Shown piece after piece: positions 16,355 through 21,418 of a stretch of 21,418 nt of DNA (position 1 is its first letter; each line of letters starts with the position of its first letter). The notes below the pieces were generated by a model. That model worked only from the letters and a program-made list of their open reading frames with translations. It did not search any database and was not told the DNA's origin. The DNA lies in assembly GCA_035063885.1 (NCBI GenBank), contig JAPSFM010000088.1:1-21418 (forward strand), written 5' to 3'. The DNA is from CAADGY01 sp900696665. Its GTDB lineage: Bacteria; Acidobacteriota; Terriglobia; Bryobacterales; Bryobacteraceae. Made by a program: the position numbers and the translations under genes.

Positions 16355-17114
16355 TACGGGAGGACTATTCTCGCTTGCCGGAGAGACCGCCCTCATCACG
16401 GGTGGCGGCAGCGGGTTGGGATTTGCCATTGCGAGCGCCTTCGTTCAAGCCGGCGCCAAGGCGGTGATCGTCGGCAGAAGGCAGCGCGTGCTGGAGCAGG
16501 CGGTCGCCAAACTGGGAGATCGGGCGGCCTTCGCGGTTCACGATGTGACGCTGACTTCTCTGGCGGACGATCTGGTTCAACGGGTCAGCGAGATCAACGG
16601 CCCGGTGTCTCTCCTCGTCAACAACGCCGGAGTTCACCTCAAGAAGCCTTTTCTCGACACGACCGAGGACGAGTTCAGATACGTCCTGGAGACACACGTT
16701 ACCGCGAGCTACGCACTGACGCGCGCCACGGCGCGCAGCATGGCGGAACGCGGACATGGAACGGTTCTGTTCATCGCGTCCATGACGTCGTTCATTGGAA
16801 TGCCGCAGGTGATCGCCTATACCGCTGCCAAGACTGCTGTCTCCGGCCTCGTTCGCGGCCTGGCGGCGGAACTTTCACCGTTGGGGGTACGGGTTAACGC
16901 AATCGCTCCGGGATGGATCGAATCCCCCATGCTCAATCAGGCGCTCAACGGTGATCCCGAACGCAAACAGAGGATTCTGGACCGGACGCCGATGGGCAGG
17001 TTCGGAGATCCCGGCGACATTGGGGCGGCGGCGGTCTATCTCTGTTCAGCAGCCGGCAGGTTTGTCACCGGTGTCGTGCTGCCGGTCGACGGCGGGGCCA
17101 GCATCGGATTCTGA
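16347..17114 (+). CDS. SDR-family sugar-acid oxidoreductase
   Basis: A 255-residue classical short-chain dehydrogenase/reductase. The Rossmann cofactor loop is TGGGSGLG (18-25), followed by NNAG (92-95) and the catalytic Ser145, Tyr158, Lys162 (YTAAK). RVNAIAPGWIESPM and the C-terminal DGGASIGF are also standard. Arg44-Arg45 after beta-2 may favour NADP(H). ATG 16347 has GGAGG nine bases upstream and overlaps the dehydratase stop by eight bases, tying it to the pathway. KduD-, gluconate-5-dehydrogenase- and uronate-reductase-like roles all fit; a reduction that makes the acid dehydrated by the neighbouring enzyme is the simplest inference. Confidence 0.87.
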   Translation: MPDTGGLFSLAGETALITGGGSGLGFAIASAFVQAGAKAVIVGRRQRVLEQAVAKLGDRAAFAVHDVTLTSLADDLVQRVSEINGPVSLLVNNAGVHLKKPFLDTTEDEFRYVLETHVTASYALTRATARSMAERGHGTVLFIASMTSFIGMPQVIAYTAAKTAVSGLVRGLAAELSPLGVRVNAIAPGWIESPMLNQALNGDPERKQRILDRTPMGRFGDPGDIGAAAVYLCSAAGRFVTGVVLPVDGGASIGF

Positions 17115-17145
17115 TCCCGCCCCAAGGGCCTTTCAGCCGCTTTTT

Positions 17146-17236
17146 GCTTGCCGATGTGTGCGCCGATGACTTCGCCGGAAACGATGATTTCCACGCGCCG
17201 GTTCTACTGGCGGCCTGCCGAAGTGACGCTGGACTC
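17146..17236 (-). pseudogene. OmpA C-terminal domain relic
   Basis: On the minus strand the frame through 17233-17146 reads SSVTSAGRQ, a TAG, then NRRVEIIVSGEVIG. The 'GRQQNRRVEI-V-S-GE-I' block is the distinctive end of OmpA-like peptidoglycan-binding domains in acidobacteria and proteobacteria, with TAG replacing the second glutamine (CAG to TAG). The SVTSAG part matches the segment that should lie some 15 residues earlier ('SV-x-S-x-G-x-G...'), implying a small internal deletion. No intact upstream gene remains. The call rests on about 25 residues. Confidence 0.5.
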
Positions 17237-17756
17237 CGCCAGCTACGACCCCAATCCTCCGGAGGGCGAGGTGCTGGTGCGCAGTGGCAACAAACTCGTG
17301 CCGACAAGGACTGTGTCCTATAGCTACCGTTAGTTAACCAACTCCTGGTTCGGGGCTGGAGACGGGGAGAAACGGCCTCCGGCAAACGTCACCCCGGCGT
17401 ACGGCTGGATGTTCAGGCGGGTCTCGGCTCGAAACGGAGAGACGCGGAAGTGCCGAAAACACGGCCAGTTGCGGGGTTACGGGCGGAGAGAGGCGTTAAC
17501 GGGTGGGCCGGAATCGTTGCGGGAAAATGGATTGGCTCCGTGGGGCAAAATCGGGGTCGTTGGCCCAAGTCGCCATAATCAGCAGATGAGTTTTCTCGGG
17601 CTCCATCGACCCAGGGCGTCTTTGGAGGACCAAGGCGGGGGCACGGTAAGTTCTTGATTTTACTGCGTGAGACCACGTTGCCCTTGGCGACGATCCGAAC
17701 AGGAGGTTGTTTAGCACTCGGAGAATCTCATAGAGGGTGATCCGGCTCGCACGCTC
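17237..17756. other. Accessory DNA without a recognisable gene
   Basis: No reading frame here has a convincing family resemblance. A minus-strand fragment near 17350-17420 reads LNIQPYAGVTFAGGRF, possibly part of a decayed outer-membrane protein connected with the OmpA relic. Another minus-strand frame around 17540-17715 (MEPEKTHLLIMATWANDPDF) is unrecognised. Both may be debris. Confidence 0.4.
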
Positions 17757-18408
17757 TCACTCGGTCTGCCGACGGACGTCGCGCAGATAGGCGGCAACCT
17801 CCTGGAAAGCCGTCGCGGCGTCGATCCCAAGTGAGCACTCCTCCTCCATGGCCGCGAAGGGCGCGACTCAGTTCTCCAGTGGCGGCGCCAGATCAGCGGG
17901 AAGATCGTGTGTGCCGCGCCTGGCGAACGTCCTCCTGATTGCCTCTGCTACGCGCTCTGTGTCCATGATCCCGGACCGGACGAGGAGCGCGAGATCAACG
18001 AGGTCACGCACGCGGCTGTTCGGGGCTCCGTCACGTGGAAGAGTATAGGCGTGGATCTATACTGGCCTCGCCGACACGAAATGTGAAGTGATCACCCGCA
18101 TCGATGGCTCCGACGTCTTGCAGTAGCGCAAGGATCATGTCGCCTGCGCCGCCGGGCTTGCTGCGGACAGTGAAGTCCAGGTCCCTCGTCGCTCGAGCCA
18201 TCTGGAAGCGAAGTTCCACGGCGTAGCCGCCTTTCAGGACCCAATCCGATCGGTCGCCGGCAAACAGGCGCACGAGGAAGCGATCGAATGCGACTTGACG
18301 GCGCAGGCGCTGCAGATCGATGGCCTCGTCGCGGGAGATCTTCCTGAGGCGCTCCTCGAGTGCCGTGCGGAGCGCTGGGCCTGAGCTGTACTGGCGAGCA
18401 CGGGTCAT
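17757..18408 (-). pseudogene. AbiEii-like nucleotidyltransferase toxin, disrupted
   Basis: AbiEii proteins are nucleotidyltransferase-fold toxins of the AbiE type IV toxin-antitoxin/abortive-infection system. The N-terminal part from ATG 18408 has the family motif VLKGGYAVELRF followed by RATRDLDFTV, the nucleotide-binding GG and metal-binding D-x-D. After RVGEAS the frame jumps near 18056-18068: the other end resumes as IHAYTLPRDGAPNSRVRDLV and DLALLVRSG. The usual 50-60 residues between these blocks, which contain the rest of the active site, are missing. An in-frame TGA (17868-17870) further interrupts LEN-VAPFAAMEEE, where the family normally has Trp, consistent with TGG to TGA. The start overlaps the antitoxin stop by four bases. 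Confidence 0.8.
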
Positions 18409-19010
18409 CTCTTGTGTCCTTCGAGTTCGATCACGATCTCCGCCAAGTCCGATTGCTTGCGTGCTTGATCGACTTGGCGTTTCGTGATCGTACCTCGACG
18501 CATCGCTTCAGCAAATGCTGTTCGAAGAGCGGGCTTCGGCATGGTCCCTTCAACCCAAACGTCGACGATGGCTCGGAGAGGAATAGTTACGGGCACACCA
18601 GCGATGACTTCCCGGTCAGAATCGGGCACTGCTGCATAGTGAAGATGCAGGACAGCGGGGATCGCGGAACCCTTTCGAAAAGCCAGCGGAACCGTGAGAT
18701 CGATCTTTGATGGATTGACGTCGGTCAGATCGTGGAGACTGAGCGCAGTCCGATGACTGAACACGCCTGATGGGCGGTCATCTCGTCCGCGGGACCACAG
18801 CCACCAAAGGATCAGGTCCGGCCGATCCGGAGCGGGAAACAGAGCCAGCCGGTAGATGCCGCGGTGCTCGCGAACCCAGTTCCCGGCACCCACGTGGTAG
18901 TTTCGCTTGTTCGCCGTATAGCCAAGCCCAGCGGCCTGTTTTGCCGTGAAGTAACCGCCTTGCTGTTGAGCGACATTAAAGAGCTCGCGCTGGCGTTCGG
19001 CGGTCTGCAT
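18405..19010 (-). CDS. AbiEi-like antitoxin/transcriptional repressor
   Basis: A 201-residue AbiEi-family protein, normally the antitoxin and autorepressor of AbiE systems. The N-terminal winged helix is visible: QQGGYFTAKQAAGLGYTANK, then RNYHVGAGNWVREHRGIYRL, the block shared by AbiEi N-terminal domains. The C-terminal half, with AVLHLHYAAVPDSDREVIAG and PVTIPLRAIVDVWVEG, is the antitoxin domain. The gene is intact, starting at ATG 19010, and its stop overlaps the toxin ATG. A promoter and a 12-bp inverted repeat lie just upstream. With the toxin deleted it appears to be an orphan antitoxin. Confidence 0.85.
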   Translation of the reverse strand: MQTAERQRELFNVAQQQGGYFTAKQAAGLGYTANKRNYHVGAGNWVREHRGIYRLALFPAPDRPDLILWWLWSRGRDDRPSGVFSHRTALSLHDLTDVNPSKIDLTVPLAFRKGSAIPAVLHLHYAAVPDSDREVIAGVPVTIPLRAIVDVWVEGTMPKPALRTAFAEAMRRGTITKRQVDQARKQSDLAEIVIELEGHKR

Positions 19011-19037
19011 AATAGTTCAACTTTCTTGAACCATTAT
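19009..19037 (-). promoter_or_regulatory. Probable AbiEi operator (inverted repeat)
   Basis: Two 12-base arms, 19009-19020 (ATAATAGTTCAA) and 19026-19037 (TTGAACCATTAT), are inverted with 11 of 12 matches and a 5-base spacer. The dyad spans from the antitoxin start codon into the -10 element of its promoter, so a bound repressor would block transcription. AbiEi proteins are known to autorepress through inverted repeats; binding here is inferred. Confidence 0.7.
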
Positions 19038-19061
19038 GTAGCTTCGTTGGGTGTCAGTCAA
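19033..19061 (-). promoter_or_regulatory. Sigma-70-like promoter of the abiE locus
   Basis: The minus strand has TTGACT (19056-19061), a spacer of exactly 17 bases, then CATAAT (19033-19038): five of six matches to consensus in each box. Transcription would begin about 18 bases before ATG 19010. The -10 box overlaps the inverted-repeat operator. Confidence 0.7.
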
Positions 19062-19099
19062 CGCCGCTGCCGCGCGAGACCACTATTGCCCGCCTTTCG

Positions 19100-19594
19100 T
19101 TGGTTCTGTGCGAAGGGATCACCGGGGCGCTGGACGACGTCGCGCTGTCACCGTCATTGCGGCGATTCTGGCGCAAGGTCGAGGGGCGGCGGCAGGAAAC
19201 CGGTATGGGCCAGCATGTCGATCTTTGGCTGGAGGAGGTGCTTCAACAGGAGGAGATCGCGGTAGCTGGCTGTTTGGATCGAACCCGTCTGTTCGTGCGC
19301 ATCGGCCCAAGGCTAGGCTTGGCCGGCACGATTATCCCGCTCGGCCCCGCTCTGCAATCCCTCCTGGACGGCGACATGGCAGGCATGGTCAATCACTTGG
19401 TGGTCGGCTTCGGCGCGGTGGTTTGCGGCCTTGTGATGTCCGGCGTGTCTTATTTCATCACATTGGTACGCGAACGTTGGACTCGCGTGGAGTTGAAAGA
19501 GATGGAGAACCTGTGCGAACTGGTCATGCGTGCACTGCGGCCGGGCATTCGCAAGGATGACGAGGATGAGTATGAGAGCCTTCGCACGGCATAG
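19100..19594 (+). CDS. MotA/TolQ/ExbB proton-channel protein, probably 5'-truncated
   Basis: The C-terminal two thirds match MotA/TolQ/ExbB proteins: VRIGPRLGLAGTIIPLGPAL (67-86), GDMAGMVNHLVVGFGAVVCG (91-110) and a second membrane segment to about 122. These form the channel helices that couple the proton gradient to an outer-membrane or envelope machine. Family members normally begin with an earlier transmembrane helix; here the frame only opens at 19016, directly against the abiE promoter, and has no such helix. TTG 19100 is the first plausible start and ATG 19205 an alternative. The following DUF2149 gene overlaps and is its usual partner. Insertion or rearrangement at the abiE boundary may have removed the 5' end. 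Confidence 0.7.
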   Translation: MVLCEGITGALDDVALSPSLRRFWRKVEGRRQETGMGQHVDLWLEEVLQQEEIAVAGCLDRTRLFVRIGPRLGLAGTIIPLGPALQSLLDGDMAGMVNHLVVGFGAVVCGLVMSGVSYFITLVRERWTRVELKEMENLCELVMRALRPGIRKDDEDEYESLRTA

Positions 19595-19952
19595 GCGCGC
19601 GCTCGACTCGCTCACCTCGGTCCATCGCGAGGACCCGCTCTCGGGCGTCGCCAACCTGTTTGACGCGTCGATCGTGTTCGCTGTTGGCTTGATGGTGGCT
19701 TTGATTCATGCGTTCAGCCTCACTCAATTTCTCGATCCAACCAACCAGTTCACCATCATGAAAAAGGACACGCGAACCGGACAGGTCGAGGTCATCGAAA
19801 AGAACCACCGCGAGATCAAGGTCAAGAAGATGACACCAGAGAAGAAGGGCGGCCCCGGCGTGCGCCTTGGCGTGGCGTATCGACTACCGGATGGCAGTGT
19901 GGTTTATGTCCCGGAGGACAGCCAGGCGGCGAAGCCGTCACCCCTTCGGTGA
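19566..19952 (+). CDS. DUF2149 protein (ExbD-like partner)
   Basis: A 128-residue protein with one N-terminal membrane helix: DPLSGVANLFDASIVFAVGL and MVALIHAF, the hallmark of DUF2149, followed by a soluble domain (GVRLGVAYRLPDGSVVYVPE). DUF2149 genes habitually follow MotA/ExbB-type channel genes, and the helix with its aspartate (NLFD) recalls ExbD/TolR; hence a stator role is inferred. ATG 19566 with AAGGA eight bases upstream is preferred; ATG 19557 and 19572 are alternatives. It overlaps the end of the channel gene by 29 bases. Function of the pair is unknown. Confidence 0.75.
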   Translation: MSMRAFARHRRALDSLTSVHREDPLSGVANLFDASIVFAVGLMVALIHAFSLTQFLDPTNQFTIMKKDTRTGQVEVIEKNHREIKVKKMTPEKKGGPGVRLGVAYRLPDGSVVYVPEDSQAAKPSPLR

Positions 19953-19982
19953 ACGTTCGTGATTCTGAAGAGGTGGCCAGCC

Positions 19983-20198
19983 ATGAAGAGCGTTTCGTTG
20001 CCCTTGGTCGTGGGGTGTCTCCTTCTTTTCCTTTCGTTCCGGCTCTAGCTCGGTTCTCAGGCACCGGGACCACAGCCGTTCGCTCGTCCGCTGGATTGTC
20101 CAGGAGGGGATTGCCCATTACCGCGGGGGGCGCCCCAGACCACGGGAATGCGGAGTGGGTTTGTTCGCTTGAAGCCCGGCGCTACCGTCGGTTGGGCA
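19983..20198 (+). pseudogene. Exported cupin-like relic
   Basis: ATG 19983 opens a signal peptide (MKSVSLPLVVGCLLLFLSF) that stops at TAG 20046. Beyond it, in the same frame, GSQAPGPQPFARPLDCPGGD and GMRSGFVRLKPGATVGWA read like the entrance of a small periplasmic cupin ('R-S-G-x-V-R-L-K-P-G-x-x-V-G-W'). The metal-binding histidine block that should follow is absent, and the sequence changes character after about 20198. So the gene has a nonsense codon and has lost its core. It may once have been the third gene of the channel cluster. Confidence 0.55.
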
Positions 20199-20339
20199 CG
20201 TTGTATGGCTTCTGCACGAACCCGGAATCGGGCGAGCGCGAGCGCTTCGTGATGCCCGATCCTTGAGGTCGGCGACCGGCTGGCCGGAATACTCGACCAA
20301 GCGAAGCAGGAAGCCAGTACCGGGCAGGTCTCCGAGACC

Positions 20340-21002
20340 ATGCTGGCGCGACTTGCAGATGCTGTGGAGGCGCTTCGGTCACGCGTCGTGCGAAAACCGG
20401 AGCGCGATCCGCGTTCGCTGTTCGATCTCGACGAGCGCCTGATCGACTTGATGGAGTGCGCCGAGGAAGCATCCGAGGGTGGCGAGATTCCACAGGAGCT
20501 AATCGAGGAGATCAACGACTACCTCGAGGCCTTCCGAACGAAGGTGGACTGGATCGCCGGCTACTGGCGCTGGCAGGAGTCGATCGCCCGGATCTGCGGC
20601 GAAGAAGCGGAACGCCTGTCGGCTCGTAAGCGAGCAGCCGAGGGGAGGGTAAGCCGGTTGAAGGACATGCTGCTGGCCTTCATGATATCGCGGGGTTTGA
20701 AGAAGCTCGAAGGAGAGAGAGCCGCCATCGGAATGCGAACCAACGGGATGGCTTCGCTGGTGATCGACGATCCGCTCCAGATCGGCGAGCGCTTCTTTGA
20801 GAAGGATCTACGGTTCACGAAGACCGAGCTGCAGGAGATCGCCTACCAGTTGGCGGACGGGGAGCTGCGACGCAGGCTGGAAACCGCACTGGCGGGAGAC
20901 GGATGGGAGATCAACGGCTCTGCGGTGCGGTTCGCCCTGACCAACAACTCTGCGGTGTCCGGAGCGAGGCTGGTGAAGGGGCACCATGTACGTCTGCGGT
21001 AA
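20340..21002 (+). CDS. Siphovirus Gp157-like protein
   Basis: A 220-residue, highly charged, mostly helical protein. Residues about 30-145 fit the Gp157 family of siphoviruses: DERLIDLMECAEEASEGGEI, a long coiled-coil-like helix through EEAERLSARKRAAEGRVSRL, KDMLLAFMISRGLKKLEGER, and SLVIDD. The C-terminal 75 residues are unassigned. Pfam describes this family as phage-derived and possibly linked to phage resistance in host cells. ATG 20340 is the only ATG before the conserved part; no strong ribosome site is seen, and the frame is open from 20252, so the N-terminus is uncertain. It indicates prophage or mobile DNA at this end. Confidence 0.6.
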   Translation: MLARLADAVEALRSRVVRKPERDPRSLFDLDERLIDLMECAEEASEGGEIPQELIEEINDYLEAFRTKVDWIAGYWRWQESIARICGEEAERLSARKRAAEGRVSRLKDMLLAFMISRGLKKLEGERAAIGMRTNGMASLVIDDPLQIGERFFEKDLRFTKTELQEIAYQLADGELRRRLETALAGDGWEINGSAVRFALTNNSAVSGARLVKGHHVRLR

Positions 21003-21091
21003 GTCCGATCAGGCGATCGCCTCCCTCACGGTTTTGGACCCGCACTTCGGAATGCCGGACAATGCTGTAGTTGGCAGAGGGGAGCTTCGTC

Positions 21092-21418
21092 ATGATCGGC
21101 GTGGCGCTCACGGCGGCGCTGTTCGCGTTGTTTTGGACACTGCGGGACAAGCTCAACACGATGGGCCTCGAGTACGTCCACTGGCGCAGGACCTCGCCGG
21201 TGTGGATCGTGCGTGCGGTTGCTATCGGCGTTGTGGCTGCGGCCGTTACCGGATGGTCGTTTCGTAGCTATGACATGGGCACGCAGCCGCCTCTTGCCGC
21301 CCTCTGGCTTCAGCCGTCAACTACGCCTGATGCAAGCGGTCTGAATCGACGTTTCCGAATCATCCGCCCCTTTCATCCGTGGTCCGGCCAGGACTTCGAG
21401 CTGGTCACCTACCTCCAC
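21092..21418 (+). CDS. Two-helix membrane protein joined to a DUF5372-like segment (partial)
   Basis: ATG 21092 has AGGGGAG eight to nine bases upstream. The 109 residues before the window edge hold two hydrophobic segments (IGVALTAALFALFW at 2-15; VRAVAIGVVAAAVTGW at about 38-53), then RRFRIIRPFHPWSGQDFELV near the edge. That last block resembles the start of DUF5372 proteins ('RF-x-(V/I)-x-x-PFHP-x-x-G-x-(E/D)FELV'), which are small proteins encoded beside site-specific recombinase or transposon genes. A membrane N-terminus is not usual for them, so this may be a fusion, or a read-through of two merged genes. The 3' end is outside the window. Confidence 0.5.
   Translation, partial: MIGVALTAALFALFWTLRDKLNTMGLEYVHWRRTSPVWIVRAVAIGVVAAAVTGWSFRSYDMGTQPPLAALWLQPSTTPDASGLNRRFRIIRPFHPWSGQDFELVTYLH

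Noticed and set aside
17112..17152. Possible terminator after the SDR gene
   Set aside because: There is a T-run, but the stem before it is short and imperfect.
17148..17333. Plus-strand 61-codon frame after the SDR gene
   Set aside because: No family resemblance, and the OmpA-like signal on the opposite strand explains the region better.
19949..20266. 105-codon plus-strand frame after DUF2149
   Set aside because: The cupin-like reading lies in a different frame of the same DNA; this frame has no recognisable domain.

Overview
The window looks like a chromosomal piece of a GC-rich acidobacterium, probably of the Bryobacterales/Solibacter type. The assignment is by gene style: a roughly 1,080-residue TonB-dependent receptor with an N-terminal carboxypeptidase-regulatory-like domain and no SusD partner, many secreted glycosidases with short signal peptides, and an ExuT-like carrier beside a split altronate-dehydratase-type enzyme. 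No rRNA, tRNA or CRISPR array was seen, so the taxonomy is inference.

Layout. (1) 1-1206 is a decayed margin. It holds the C-terminal end of an IS256/Mutator-type transposase, then on the minus strand a relic of the 5' end of another TonB-dependent receptor gene. That relic is broken by a 22-bp tandem duplication, a nonsense codon and a further frameshift. (2) 1207-13317 is a plus-strand operon-like run: GH28 pectinase, TonB-dependent receptor, secreted acetyl-xylan-esterase-like hydrolase, a 1,343-residue protein that appears to join two glycosidase barrels around a carbohydrate-binding domain, and a hexuronate-type MFS carrier whose start codon overlaps the preceding stop. (3) 13335-14249 is a minus-strand LysR regulator. 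(4) 14326-17114 is a second plus-strand run, divergent from lysR: an RraA-family gene with a large internal deletion, a two-gene UxaA/GarD/SuyAB-type dehydratase (SAF subunit plus catalytic subunit) and an SDR dehydrogenase, with short overlaps. (5) 17115-21418 is accessory and partly ruined DNA: an OmpA C-terminal relic, an AbiE-type locus with an intact antitoxin, a deleted toxin and a clear promoter/operator, a 5'-truncated MotA/TolQ/ExbB gene with a DUF2149 partner, a cupin relic, a Gp157-like phage-associated gene, and the start of a membrane/DUF5372-like fusion that runs off the end.

How it works together (inference). GH28, esterase and the double glycosidase would deacetylate and trim an acidic plant polysaccharide such as acetylated pectin. 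The TonB receptor would import oligomers, the MFS carrier would take uronates across the inner membrane, and the SDR plus the split dehydratase would process the sugar acid. LysR is the obvious local regulator.

The most striking general pattern is decay: at least five separate genes are ruined. Three of them (RraA family, AbiEii, probably the OmpA relic) keep both ends but lack an internal segment. The most novel-looking intact gene is the dual-barrel glycosidase at 8066-12097.
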